Shown here: piece by piece, positions 44,905 through 53,619 of the stretch
Layout of the letters: each line of letters starts with the position of its first letter
Numbering within the stretch: position 1 is the stretch's first letter
DNA from: an uncultured Chlorobiaceae bacterium
Lineage (GTDB): Bacteria; Bacteroidota; Chlorobiia; Chlorobiales; Chlorobiaceae
Length of the DNA: 55,567 bases
Assembly: GCA_903840935.1 (NCBI GenBank)
Contig: CAIMHT010000080.1
Coordinates: forward strand, 1 to 55,567
Direction: 5' to 3'
Notes under the pieces: model-generated
Told to the model about the DNA's origin: nothing
Databases searched by the model: none
The model's input: the letters and a program-made list of their open reading frames with translations, nothing else
Program-made: the position numbers and the translations under genes

Positions 44905-45714
44905 TCATGAGAGCGCCAGACGCTCCATCAGAATGGCAGCCGAGACTGCTGCGTTGAGCGATTCAACCCGTACGCTTGTGCCGCCGTGGGGTATGCGCAC
45001 GAGCCGGTCGGCCAGCGCTCTTACGGGTTCAGTGATGCCGTTGGCTTCGTTGCCGATTACCAGCACCTGTTTTGCGGGCCAGGAGCTGACCTCACGAAAA
45101 TCCTTGCCCTCAAGTGACGAACAGATAATATAGTAGCCCATCTTCTGAAGCCGCCGGAGTTCACGCTCAAGACAATCAACACCGTAGTGACGGATGGCAT
45201 AAATGCTCCCTGCACATGAGCGGACGGCCTTGGCATTGTAACGGTCAGCTGTACCGGAACTGCAAACAATGGTATCTGCCCCGAACCAGACCGCTGTCCT
45301 CAGAATGGTACCTACATTGCCAGGATCCTGAACATCATCGAGCGCAACAACAAATGATCTGACCGACTTTGCCAAAAGAGTTTCTGCAGCAGGATCTGCG
45401 GGGTGCTGCTGACGGAAAACGCCAAAAATCCCCTGGGACGTTGCGGTTTCGGCAAGCTGCGAGCACTCTTTTTCGCTGATTGAAAAGAGCTTTCCCTTAT
45501 GGATTTCTGCAAAATGGATACTCTCCGTTTCTCCATCCCTGAGGAGCAGGGCAACAAGCATCTCCTCATTTGGCAGGTTCAGACAAAGCTCCCTGACCGT
45601 ACGAAGCCCTTCGGCAAGAAAAAGTCCTTCCTGATCCCTGAATTTTTTCTGATGAAGTCTGACATACTTCTGAAGCTTCGCCTTGCTTAACGGTTTAATT
45701 GCAACAGGCTTCAT
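44905..45714 (-). CDS. SpoU/TrmH-family RNA 2'-O-methyltransferase
   Basis: A 269-residue SPOUT methyltransferase. An N-terminal substrate-binding domain (YVRLHQKKFRDQEGLFLAEG) precedes the knot domain. Knot motifs are DPGNVGTILRTAVWFGAD near residue 131, LVIGNEANGI near 220 and GGTSVRVESLNAAVSAAIL near 245. The layout is that of 23S rRNA methyltransferases such as RlmB or TsnR-like proteins; the exact target base is not predictable. Its start overlaps the stop of the upstream gene as ATGA (45711-45714). Confidence 0.88.
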   Translation of the reverse strand: MKPVAIKPLSKAKLQKYVRLHQKKFRDQEGLFLAEGLRTVRELCLNLPNEEMLVALLLRDGETESIHFAEIHKGKLFSISEKECSQLAETATSQGIFGVFRQQHPADPAAETLLAKSVRSFVVALDDVQDPGNVGTILRTAVWFGADTIVCSSGTADRYNAKAVRSCAGSIYAIRHYGVDCLERELRRLQKMGYYIICSSLEGKDFREVSSWPAKQVLVIGNEANGITEPVRALADRLVRIPHGGTSVRVESLNAAVSAAILMERLALS

Positions 45715-46532
45715 GACGGCGATCCCGCTCTTTTCAGACTTGCAATCACCGATTTCGGGTCATGGGAAAAATCTGCAGGAGGCACACCGGAGCCTTTTGA
45801 GAGAGCATCGCCATCAAGTTCAACGGAAAAGCCCTTGTCGGCGCACTCTGGATCATCCCCGGCGCCGGTCATACAGCGGCGGATATAGTCGTCAAAACTC
45901 TCCCTGTCCATAGGGTGGCCTTCCAGAACGCATGGTTTCTCCCCATCATTTCCGCCAGAATCCGCACGTAAAAAAGATGCCTCATCAACCATAAGCGTGA
46001 TCTTGAGCATCACATCCTCCCGTGAAAGATTATCAAGACCGGCTTTTTGCACAAGCAGTCCGAAAGAGGCATCATCAATTTTTTCAATTAGTTGCAGCAA
46101 CTGTCCGAGTCCCCCGTACATCTCTGCATGAGCCCTGATTGCCTCTTCAATCGTGACCGTAACCGGAGCCGCCGAATAAGTGCTGCGAGCGTTCAGTTGC
46201 TCATGGAGAGCCGGTGCGGAAGCATTTTCTTTTGGACGCTTCAGGGGTTTTCGTCCGATAAACTCCTCATCAACACCATAATCCTTAAGCCGTTCCTGCA
46301 TGATACCGCCATTTTTCGCCCTTGCACGCCGCATCGAAACACTCTCAATCTCCCGACGATCCCCTTGGAGAAGCCGCACAACAAAAGTGATACCTGTAAA
46401 AGCAGCCACAACAATAAAACAGAGAAGAATCAGCTCGATACGCAGCCCGAAAAGTGCAACAACCAGCACTTCAGCCGCGATGAGACCGGCAAAAAGAATC
46501 AGCAAGAGTTTCAGAAAAAAACGTTCGTTCAT
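45711..46532 (-). CDS. Conserved membrane-anchored protein of unknown function
   Basis: A 273-residue protein. Two hydrophobic segments at about residues 5-25 and 30-50 (FLKLLLILFAGLIAAEVLVV, IELILLCFIVVAAFTGITFV) anchor it, followed by a cytoplasmic region rich in charged residues. A middle domain has EEAIRAHAEMYGGLGQLLQL near 138 and a C-terminal Asp/Gly-rich part (MTGAGDDPECADKG). I recognise no family. Start at ATG 46532, just before the first membrane segment; the frame upstream lacks conservation. It overlaps the rRNA methyltransferase gene by ATGA, so the two are translated together. Confidence 0.75.
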   Translation of the reverse strand: MNERFFLKLLLILFAGLIAAEVLVVALFGLRIELILLCFIVVAAFTGITFVVRLLQGDRREIESVSMRRARAKNGGIMQERLKDYGVDEEFIGRKPLKRPKENASAPALHEQLNARSTYSAAPVTVTIEEAIRAHAEMYGGLGQLLQLIEKIDDASFGLLVQKAGLDNLSREDVMLKITLMVDEASFLRADSGGNDGEKPCVLEGHPMDRESFDDYIRRCMTGAGDDPECADKGFSVELDGDALSKGSGVPPADFSHDPKSVIASLKRAGSPS

Positions 46533-46764
46533 AGTATTGGCTTTGTTTATTACCGTTATATGCCATGCCTGAGGGCAAGCAGAAACCCTTTGCCGACAAA
46601 CCAGACTGACGGCATCGGGTTTCTCCCATCGGCAATTCAGCAAATTTAAGCGTTCTTGATGAAATAACAGCAAGCGGATATGCAAGTTAATGTTGAACCA
46701 TCATCCGTTACTTTGAAATGGATGCATCAAGCTTCGGTTGGTCAGCTCACGTTGCAAACCGGTT

Positions 46765-47499
46765 TTAGGGGATCTTTCTTTGTTGAAGTTCCGGCATCTT
46801 TTCAGCAAGCTCATTGAGACGCTTCTCGGGCAAATCTTGAATGCCGGCTTTACGGGCTTTATGAACAACATCCCACGCTTTTGCATACTCCTTGTTCAGG
46901 ATATAGAAATCAATGCTGACCTTGTATGCAGGCAAAAAATCCGGGTACAGTTGTATCGCTTTCTGAAATAAATTGTAAGACTTCTCCCGATAATCCGCAG
47001 CTTTTGACTTATCAATAATTGAAGCAATCGAGTATGCTATTGCCACATCAGTAAGAAGAAGTGGTTTATTCTGAGCCAAATCTGCTATTGGGTTTAAATC
47101 TATTAGTAAAAGGCTGCGCTCAAAGTACCCAATAGACTTCTCCATCATTAATTTTTTCATGAAAATCTTGCCATAACCCCAGTAAGACATATAATTCTCC
47201 GGATCAAGCAGCCAGGACTGATTGAAACGCCGCATGGCATTATCCAAATCACCTTCTGACAAATATCTGCCACCTTCATAAAAAATTACAACAGCAGCTT
47301 TCTGACGGCTTCCACAACTTTGAGTAGCTGTTTCAATGAACACCTCATCACTTTTTTTCTGTTCATCCGTCTTGACCACTTCAGGAGCTCCATACATTGG
47401 CAGCAGATTTATCGGCATATCTCCTGCAATACAATTTTGAACCGGCAAAACCGTCAGCAAAGAAAATATTAACGCGGCAAGAATCCGTAACTTATTCAT
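46765..47499 (-). CDS. Exported TPR-like repeat protein
   Basis: A 244-residue protein with a signal peptide (MNKLRILAALIFSLLTVLPV) probably cleaved near residue 25. The mature part contains helical repeats that fit TPR spacing: GRYLSEGDLDNAMRRFNQSW and LDPENYMSYWGYGKIF near 77, KSYNLFQKAIQLYPDFLPAY near 176, and EYAKAWDVVHKARKAG near 207. A strong Shine-Dalgarno GGAGG stands eight bases before ATG 47499, so the much longer open frame upstream is not used. It is likely a periplasmic scaffold. Neighbour relations give no clue. Confidence 0.8.
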   Translation of the reverse strand: MNKLRILAALIFSLLTVLPVQNCIAGDMPINLLPMYGAPEVVKTDEQKKSDEVFIETATQSCGSRQKAAVVIFYEGGRYLSEGDLDNAMRRFNQSWLLDPENYMSYWGYGKIFMKKLMMEKSIGYFERSLLLIDLNPIADLAQNKPLLLTDVAIAYSIASIIDKSKAADYREKSYNLFQKAIQLYPDFLPAYKVSIDFYILNKEYAKAWDVVHKARKAGIQDLPEKRLNELAEKMPELQQRKIP

Positions 47500-48129
47500 T
47501 TTTAAGCCTCCAGCTTGTCGATGTTTGGGGTAATTAAGATCTTTCGGGAACTCCTTTACGGAAGACGCAAACGTATAGGCCGTTATATGCATTTTCGCAC
47601 AAATTCCTTTATATCGTAACGTAATATGTGGTTTAAATTCTTTTTTACGAAAAAACACGCCGTAATGTCTCGCTTATAACCGCAATTCATAATGATTGAG
47701 ACAATCATGTTGAGCTTATCGAGTAGTCCGACGTAGCAACGAAAACACAGGTACTCGAAGCAAAGAAAAAGCCTTACCGCAAATCAGAAAATACAATAAT
47801 TTTACTACCGCTTATTTTCAACTCACCCCAATCCCGGAAAAATACATTATAATTCATTATTTGATATGAAGTTATGACGTATATAGCGAAATTTATTTAC
47901 AACAAATAGCACACATTATTCTTGTCTTGTTTTATTATATTGCCGCCTTGCAGCGATGAGCTGAAATTTCAGCAATAAAGTTGCATTACCGGCACAACAG
48001 TCTGAATTTTTTTGAGCTATTTTGTATCCCGGTGATGCAACTGCTGGCTCTCTCTGCTTTACAGGAACAGCGGGTGTGTTTTCGCCGGTTTTTGAATAAA
48101 TATTATACCATCTAACATCATCAAGTGGA
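47500..48129. other. Long non-coding stretch before the transcarboxylase operon
   Basis: These 630 bases hold no gene I can support. The sequence is AT-rich and should contain the promoter of the tpr-like gene (leftward) and of the 5S-12S operon (rightward). A 94-codon minus-strand frame at 47916-48200 runs into the 5S gene and shows no family pattern. Nothing else is visible. Confidence 0.5.
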
Positions 48130-49635
48130 GTGACCATAAATCGAATCATTGATATTACCGAGCTTGCCCTGCGGGACGCACACCAGAGCCTGATAGCCAC
48201 AAGGCTTGGAATTGAAGATATGACCGGAGCCTGTCGAGACCTTGATGAGGCTGGTTACTGGTCACTGGAGTGCTGGGGCGGAGCAACCTACGACTCATGC
48301 ATCCGCTTTCTGAACGAGGATCCATGGGAACGCTTGCGTACCTTCAAGAGGCTCATGCCCAATACCCCGCTGCAGATGCTGCTGCGTGGCCAGAATCTTC
48401 TGGGGTATCGCCACTATCAGGATGAGGTGGTGGAACGCTTCTGCAACAAGTCGGCAGAAAACGGTATTGGCGTCTTCCGCATTTTCGATGCTCTCAATGA
48501 CCTGCGTAATATTGAGACATCGGTACGGGCGGTCAAAAAGGCTGGCGCACATGCTCAGGGGACAATCTCCTATACGGTCAGCCCCATTCACACCACAGCC
48601 CTCTTTATTGACCAGGCTAAAAGATTGCAGGATATGGGCGTTGACTCCCTCTGCATCAAGGATATGGCGGCTCTCATCAAGCCTCAGGCTGCCTATGATA
48701 TTGTCAAGGGAATAAAAGAGGCTTGCGGAAAGGAGATGCGGGTTCATCTTCATGCCCATGCCACCACCGGTGTGACGCTGGTGAGCCTGATGAAGGCGGT
48801 TGAGGCTGGTGTGGATTGCGTCGATACTGCGATCAGTTCCATGAGTCTGGGACCGGGACATAACCCGACGGAAAGCTTCATTGAGATGCTCGAAGGCACA
48901 GGTTACACCACCCGTGTCGACCTTGAAAAGGTCTATAAGGTAAAGACTCATTTCATGACGATGCTTGGCCGATACAGCGAGTTCCTCTCACAGGTTACCG
49001 GTGTGGAAACGGAAATCTTCAAGAGCCAGATCCCCGGCGGCATGCTCTCGAACATGGAGAGCCAGCTCAAGCAACAAGGGGCTGGCGATCGGATGAAAGA
49101 GGTACTGGAGGAAATCCCCCTTGTCCGCAAGGATACCGGGTATGTTCCCCTTGTGACCCCCAGCAGCCAGATTGTGGGCACACAGGCGGTACTGAATGTC
49201 CTCATGGGAAGATACAAGGTACTGACTGGCGAGTTCGCCGATCTGATGCTCGGATACTACGGCGCCGTGCCGGGCGAGAAAAATCCGGACGTGGTGAAAA
49301 TGGCACACGAACACGCTCACAAGAAGCCGATCCATTGCCGCCCGGCAAATCTCCTGAAACCGGAGTGGGACAAGCTTCGTTCAGCAGCCCTTGCCTTGCC
49401 AGGATGCAACGGCACAACTGAAGATGTGCTGACATACGCCATGTTCCCGCAGGTGGCACCCAAATTTTTTGCCGAACGTCACGAAGGACCACGCAACCTT
49501 GGACGGAACCCTGCGACCGGCGAGTCGGAAACAAAACCTGCAGAAGGACATCAGGGAGCAATCACCGGCCCCATCACCTACTCCGTGACCCTGAGCGGCA
49601 GGCAACATAAAGTGACGGTAACGCCTTACCAATAA
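48130..49635 (+). CDS. Transcarboxylase 5S-type subunit (pyruvate/oxaloacetate carboxyltransferase)
   Basis: A 501-residue biotin-dependent carboxyltransferase of the pyruvate carboxylase C-terminal/OadA/5S family. TIM-barrel signatures are LRDAHQSLIATRL at residue 13, ECWGGATYDSCIRFL near 47, the carboxylated Lys in DSLCIKDMAALI near 178 and the metal ligands HLHAHATTG near 208, then QIPGGMLSNMESQL near 301. It moves CO2 between biotin and pyruvate/oxaloacetate. It ends before any biotinyl domain; the carrier is a separate gene downstream. The start is GTG 48130. No ATG is near. Confidence 0.87.
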   Translation: MTINRIIDITELALRDAHQSLIATRLGIEDMTGACRDLDEAGYWSLECWGGATYDSCIRFLNEDPWERLRTFKRLMPNTPLQMLLRGQNLLGYRHYQDEVVERFCNKSAENGIGVFRIFDALNDLRNIETSVRAVKKAGAHAQGTISYTVSPIHTTALFIDQAKRLQDMGVDSLCIKDMAALIKPQAAYDIVKGIKEACGKEMRVHLHAHATTGVTLVSLMKAVEAGVDCVDTAISSMSLGPGHNPTESFIEMLEGTGYTTRVDLEKVYKVKTHFMTMLGRYSEFLSQVTGVETEIFKSQIPGGMLSNMESQLKQQGAGDRMKEVLEEIPLVRKDTGYVPLVTPSSQIVGTQAVLNVLMGRYKVLTGEFADLMLGYYGAVPGEKNPDVVKMAHEHAHKKPIHCRPANLLKPEWDKLRSAALALPGCNGTTEDVLTYAMFPQVAPKFFAERHEGPRNLGRNPATGESETKPAEGHQGAITGPITYSVTLSGRQHKVTVTPYQ

Positions 49636-49670
49636 TTATAATATGAAAATCAGTGCATAGTCGGGACACC

Positions 49671-51215
49671 ATGAATATTGATGAGATAGTACAGGATCTG
49701 AACCAACGAAAAGAGAAATTACAATTAGGTGGCGGGCAAGAGAGGCTCGACCGCCAGCACGAGACAGGCAGTCTTAGCGCACGTGAACGCATCGGCGTCC
49801 TCCTTGATCAGGACAGTTTTCAGGAAACTGGACTTTTTGCCAAGCACCGCTGTACCAACTTCGGCATGACGGACAAGGAACTACCCGCCGATGGCGTAGT
49901 CACCGGTGCCGGAAGCATCAACGGCAGGCTGGTGCATGTTGCCAGTCAGGATTTCACCGTAGTCGGAGGATCAGCAGGTGAAGCGCACTGCAATAAAATT
50001 GTTCAGATGATGCAGTCTTCGCTGAAGACCGGCTCGCCCTTTGTCATGATCAACGACTCGGGTGGTGCCCGTATTCAGGAAGGTATCGACAGCCTCTCCG
50101 GCTATGGAAAGGTTTTCTACAACAACGTTATGCTCTCCGGAGTTGTGCCACAGGTCTCCATCATCTGCGGCCCTTGTGCTGGTGGTGCTGCCTACAGTCC
50201 GGCTTTGACCGACTTCATCATTCAGACCAGGGCGGCACGAATGTTTATCACCGGCCCCTCGGTCATCAAAGCCGTAACCGGCGAAGTGGTTACAGCCGAG
50301 GAGTTGGGAGGACCGATCGCCCAGATGAACAACTCGGGAGTAGTACACTTCATCGCCGAGGATGATCTGGACGCTATCGCAATCTGCAAACGCTTGTTGT
50401 CATTTCTCCCTTCAAACAATCTTGAGGACTCACCCAAGCACGAGGCGGACGAGGTTATTATTCCGAACAAGCGACTGAACTCCATCATCCCTCTGGACCC
50501 TAAACAACGATACGACATTAGAGAGGTTATCGGCAATATCGTTGACAACGCCGATTTCATGGAGGTACAATCCTCCTTCGCACCCAACATCGTCATAGGT
50601 TTTGCCCGGATTCAGGGACGCGCGGCAGGCATCGTAGCCAACCAACCCAATGTTCTGGCTGGTGTGCTCGATATCAACGCATCAGACAAAGCAGCCCGCT
50701 TCATCCGATTCTGCAATGCTTTCAATATACCGCTCATCACTTTTGTCGATGTTCCAGGCTTTCTGCCCGGCGTCGAACAGGAGTATGGGGGAATCATCCG
50801 CCATGGCGCCAAGATGCTCTTCGCCTACTCCGCCGCCACCGTACCAAAAATCACGGTTGTCCTGCGCAAAGCTTATGGCGGCGCCTATCTGGCCATGTGC
50901 AGCAAGGATCTTGATGCAGACAGAGTAGTTTCATGGCCTTCAGCCGAAATCGCCGTCATGGGTGCCGATGGGGCCGTAGACGTTATTTTCCGCAATGAGA
51001 TCAAGAGAGCGGATGATCCCGCAGCACGCCGCCAGGAACTGATCAAAGAGTACCGCGAAACCTTTGCAACCCCTTACGCTGCGGCCGCACACTTTCAGGT
51101 AGACGACATCATCGAGCCAGCTGAAACGCGCCGCTACCTGGCCATGTCACTCGATTTTCTTCATTCAAAACGGGAATTCAGGCCGCAAAAAAAACACGGC
51201 CTGATTCCACTTTAA
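49671..51215 (+). CDS. Transcarboxylase 12S / methylmalonyl-CoA carboxyltransferase subunit
   Basis: A 514-residue acyl-CoA carboxyltransferase (crotonase-like, two repeats). The acyl-CoA block is MINDSGGARIQEGIDSLSGY near residue 126, then GPCAGGAAYSPALTD near 167, and the carboxybiotin block VDVPGFLPGVEQEYGG then IIRHGAKMLFAYS near 361-393, with KAYGGAYLAMCSKDLD near 400. It uses propionyl-CoA/methylmalonyl-CoA. Start ATG 49671; a GTG six codons upstream is possible. With the 5S gene before and a biotin carrier after, this fits Propionibacterium-type transcarboxylase more than an ATP-dependent carboxylase. Confidence 0.88.
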   Translation: MNIDEIVQDLNQRKEKLQLGGGQERLDRQHETGSLSARERIGVLLDQDSFQETGLFAKHRCTNFGMTDKELPADGVVTGAGSINGRLVHVASQDFTVVGGSAGEAHCNKIVQMMQSSLKTGSPFVMINDSGGARIQEGIDSLSGYGKVFYNNVMLSGVVPQVSIICGPCAGGAAYSPALTDFIIQTRAARMFITGPSVIKAVTGEVVTAEELGGPIAQMNNSGVVHFIAEDDLDAIAICKRLLSFLPSNNLEDSPKHEADEVIIPNKRLNSIIPLDPKQRYDIREVIGNIVDNADFMEVQSSFAPNIVIGFARIQGRAAGIVANQPNVLAGVLDINASDKAARFIRFCNAFNIPLITFVDVPGFLPGVEQEYGGIIRHGAKMLFAYSAATVPKITVVLRKAYGGAYLAMCSKDLDADRVVSWPSAEIAVMGADGAVDVIFRNEIKRADDPAARRQELIKEYRETFATPYAAAAHFQVDDIIEPAETRRYLAMSLDFLHSKREFRPQKKHGLIPL

Positions 51216-51226
51216 CCCTACGCACA

Positions 51227-51436
51227 ATGGAAGCAACCATCTCTGAGCCCATAAAGAGTGAGCCTGAAATAACCCCGGAACTGCTGGTCATCATGTCGGC
51301 TGCCATCGCCGCCTATCTGGGAAAAAACGTCCGGATTTGCCGGGCCCGTTTCATCAGCAACCAGGGGCCGAGTTCCTGGTCTCAACTGGGGCGCGTCTCC
51401 ATCCAGTCATCCCATACCTTCAGCACCACTAAATAA
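51227..51436 (+). CDS. Small accessory subunit of the carboxyltransferase complex
   Basis: A 69-residue protein. EITPELLVIMSAAIAAYLGK then NVRICRARFISN and SSWSQLGRVSIQSSH form a pattern that recurs in small proteins found between the 12S-type and biotin carrier genes of acyl-CoA carboxylases and decarboxylases. The first half is a helix; the rest is two short strands. A role in holding the complex together is likely but not proven for this family member. It starts 11 bases after the 12S stop and ends 11 bases before the carrier. Confidence 0.75.
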   Translation: MEATISEPIKSEPEITPELLVIMSAAIAAYLGKNVRICRARFISNQGPSSWSQLGRVSIQSSHTFSTTK

Positions 51437-51447
51437 GGAATAATACC

Positions 51448-51843
51448 GTGCAGTTGATTTTGACCATAGACGGAAATAAATATATAGTCGATGTGGAAGT
51501 TCTGGAAGGTGAAGAGTGCCGGACACCGAACGTGTTCCAGGAACTGACCTCCACCATCCAGTCGAAGCAGGTCGTCGCGCCATCGCCACAACCTTTAGCG
51601 ATGCAGCCCGTTGCGGACGGTCTGCCCGACAATAAGGTCTGCCGCAGTCCCATCGCAGGAATTGTGCAGCGGGTTAATGTACAGGTGGGGCAAAAACTTC
51701 AGGTAGATGATCTGCTGGTCGTACTGGAGGCCATGAAGATGGAGACCAATATCACAGCCCATAAGGATGGTACCGTCAAAAAAATCATGGCCTTGCCGGG
51801 AGAAGCAGTAAAAAGCGGACAGGCCCTTATCGAATTCGAGTAA
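51448..51843 (+). CDS. Biotin carboxyl carrier protein (1.3S-type)
   Basis: A 131-residue biotinyl protein. The N-terminal strand QLILTIDGNKYIVDVEVLEG is followed by a flexible Ser/Pro/Gln linker (about 45-60) and the biotinyl domain with VVLEAMKMETNITAHKDG near 92-109, the Lys being the biotin attachment site, and GEAVKSGQALIEFE at the end. It shuttles CO2 between the 5S and 12S subunits. The start is GTG 51448, with AAGGAA nine bases upstream. It is the last gene of the four-gene operon. Confidence 0.9.
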   Translation: MQLILTIDGNKYIVDVEVLEGEECRTPNVFQELTSTIQSKQVVAPSPQPLAMQPVADGLPDNKVCRSPIAGIVQRVNVQVGQKLQVDDLLVVLEAMKMETNITAHKDGTVKKIMALPGEAVKSGQALIEFE

Positions 51844-52021
51844 AACGAAAAAAGCAAACCGATGACAGAGAGAGCGGACACCTGATTGAACCCAATAACA
51901 CAAACTCCTACTCTCGTTCACTTGATCTGTCATTGCTCATAGCTCCTTTTAGTTGAAGATACAGCTTTCCACACGGCCTGTCCGATAGAATACACAAAAC
52001 GCCCTTTAACAGATAGAAAAT
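51844..52021. other. Intergenic region between the transcarboxylase operon and the first porin-like gene
   Basis: No gene and no clear terminator for the plus-strand operon were seen in these 178 bases. The hairpin that follows at 52022-52056 has its T-run on the minus strand. Confidence 0.5.
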
Positions 52022-52056
52022 AAAAAAGCCGCCACTCTATACATCAAGTGGCGGCT
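52022..52056 (-). terminator. Intrinsic terminator for the first OmpW-like gene
   Basis: AGCCGCCACT at 52027-52036 pairs perfectly with AGTGGCGGCT at 52047-52056, and on the minus strand a run of six T follows. It lies 18 bases after the stop of the minus-strand gene at 52075. Confidence 0.88.
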
Positions 52057-52074
52057 GAAAGTGGATGTACTCAA

Positions 52075-52674
52075 TCAATTAAACTCATAGCGAATGCCAG
52101 CTAGTACATTGCTGCTGGAAAACGTGTACGTTCCAAAACTATCACTGAGCGATGAAGACGGTTTAAGGTAACGATAACCAAGATCAACAGTAAGGTTGGA
52201 TGAGGCCTTTAGACCAATACCAGCACCAACTTGCCAGGCAAATACGGTGGTTGAATGATCCGCATAACCCTCATTTTTTGCAGTAATGCTGGCTCCACCC
52301 AGACCAGCAGTCACATACGGAGTGATACTGGAATCTTTTATATCAACATCATAATAACCATTGACCATATAGGTAAACAGTGATACAGAGTCATCGCTGA
52401 GGTCTGGCGCATGTAGCCATGTATCAACTTTATGTGTTTGATAACCTATAGCTGCCTCGACGCGGTATGCATCGTTCTTTATACCTATAGCGCCACCAAA
52501 AGGAACTCCTACTTTGAGGGTTTGTCCACCTTTATCAACGACTCCATTCGAATAGGTTACATCAGAGTCAGCCGGAAACCCAACGCCAACCGATCCGCTG
52601 ATATATGGAGCCGCATAAGCCGGAGTTGCCATCATACCGGCAAGCAATACGCTTAACAATAAATGCTTTTTCAT
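52075..52674 (-). CDS. OmpW-like outer-membrane beta-barrel protein, copy 1
   Basis: A 199-residue exported protein. The signal peptide MKKHLLLSVLLAGMMATPAYA ends at the AYA cleavage site near residue 21. The mature part has alternating strands: YISGSVGVGFPADSDV, VPFGGAIGIKNDAYRVEAAI, YVTAGLGGASITA, FAWQVGAGIGLKASSNLTVD and the C-terminal VLAGIRYEFN, which ends in a hydrophobic-aromatic pattern needed for barrel assembly. The size fits eight-stranded OmpW/opacity-type barrels. It is closely related to the next gene (53026-53619); the two arose by tandem duplication. Ligand or role unknown. Confidence 0.85.
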   Translation of the reverse strand: MKKHLLLSVLLAGMMATPAYAAPYISGSVGVGFPADSDVTYSNGVVDKGGQTLKVGVPFGGAIGIKNDAYRVEAAIGYQTHKVDTWLHAPDLSDDSVSLFTYMVNGYYDVDIKDSSITPYVTAGLGGASITAKNEGYADHSTTVFAWQVGAGIGLKASSNLTVDLGYRYLKPSSSLSDSFGTYTFSSSNVLAGIRYEFN

Positions 52675-52904
52675 TGTATTATCTCATTTGTGATTTCAAA
52701 AAAACACATCAAATATTACTGTCACCTCAGAGTACTCATTCACCATCATATTTCAAAAAAAAATTATCGAAATACACCATCAACGCATTTTTCTTTTGTC
52801 GCCATCCCATCTCCAAAGCTCAAATTTGTTACCGATTTCTCTCGCCTCTTGTGTACATTATTTGCCTGACGAAGCACTGCGGATCTCTCATATAAAACTT
52901 GTAC

Positions 52905-53042
52905 ATGCAGGAAAAAAAGGTTGAGCTGATGGAGTCTGCAGGCGAAAGTAGGCTGGATAGCAAAAAAAAACGGCAAGAGCGAAAACCCCTGCCGAAAAAA
53001 TCTGTGTTGAAAAGAGAGACGACCCTTAGAAGCTATACCTGA
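52905..53042 (+). pseudogene. Fossil 5' end of the U32 peptidase gene
   Basis: From ATG 52905 the codons read [17 protein letters not shown], which matches the start of the real U32 gene at 53883 ([15 protein letters not shown]) over about 15 codons, and the 30 bases before both ATGs also match (TATAAAAxTTGTACATGCAG). Beyond about 52955 the match ends; the frame runs on through Lys/Arg-rich codons to TGA 53040-53042, overlapping the porin-like gene. It is a leftover of the tandem duplication, with its promoter still attached, so a 45-residue peptide may be made. Confidence 0.8.
52962..52994 (-). terminator. Intrinsic terminator for the second OmpW-like gene
   Basis: On the minus strand CGGCA (52994-52990) pairs with TGCCG (52975-52971), followed by nine T (52970-52962). 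The stem is short but the T-run is long. It lies 32 bases after the stop of the gene at 53026. Confidence 0.65.
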
Positions 53043-53619
53043 TACCAGCGAGAATGTTGCTGCCGGATGAACTGTAGGTTTTATCCGCAGCCTTATTCGT
53101 AACATCTGATATTCTGAAATAACGGTAACCAAGATCGACGACAACGTTCTCCGAAGCCTTGAGGCCAACACCGGCACCAACCTGCCATGCAAACGCACTT
53201 TCATCAAGGAAAGTGACAGTACTCGACTTTACCTTAACTGAAGCAAGACCAAGACCTGCAGTCAAATATGGGGAGACACCGGAATCTTTTATGCAAAAAT
53301 CATAATAGCCATTGGCCATGAACGACAAAGCTGAAAAATCAAGATTTGTCTGAGGTTGTGCGTAAAATTGATCCACGGCATAGGTCTGATAACTGACAGC
53401 ACCCTCAAGTCGATAGCAGTCAGACTTAAAACCAATAGCAACACCAAATGGAACCCCCGCCTTGTACTCAATAGCATCATGGTTAGTGACACCATAGACC
53501 GTTACATCTGCCTTGTTAAGCAGTCCCAAACCAGCCGAAACGCCGAAGTAAGGCGTAGCAAACGCCGGAGTCGCCCAGAGACCAGCAAATAACAACGGCA
53601 ACAATAAATGTTTTTTCAT
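53026..53619 (-). CDS. OmpW-like outer-membrane beta-barrel protein, copy 2
   Basis: A 197-residue paralogue of the gene at 52075. The signal peptide MKKHLLLPLLFAGLWATPAFA ends at AFA. Barrel strands include YFGVSAGLGLLNKADVTVYG, VPFGVAIGFKSDCYRLEGAV, YLTAGLGLASVKV, FAWQVGAGVGLKASENVVVD and the C-terminal NILAGIRYSF. The two copies share the order of all strands, differ in the loops (DLSDDS against QPQTNLD), and have diverged enough to bind different ligands. The shared promoter with the U32 gene, 263 bases, is conserved in the other copy. This is probably the parent copy, because it stands beside the intact U32 gene. Confidence 0.85.
   Translation of the reverse strand: MKKHLLLPLLFAGLWATPAFATPYFGVSAGLGLLNKADVTVYGVTNHDAIEYKAGVPFGVAIGFKSDCYRLEGAVSYQTYAVDQFYAQPQTNLDFSALSFMANGYYDFCIKDSGVSPYLTAGLGLASVKVKSSTVTFLDESAFAWQVGAGVGLKASENVVVDLGYRYFRISDVTNKAADKTYSSSGSNILAGIRYSF

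Noticed and set aside
47916..48200. 94-codon minus-strand frame overlapping the 5S gene start
   Set aside because: It crosses the promoter and the strongly conserved 5S N terminus on the opposite strand; no recognisable protein.
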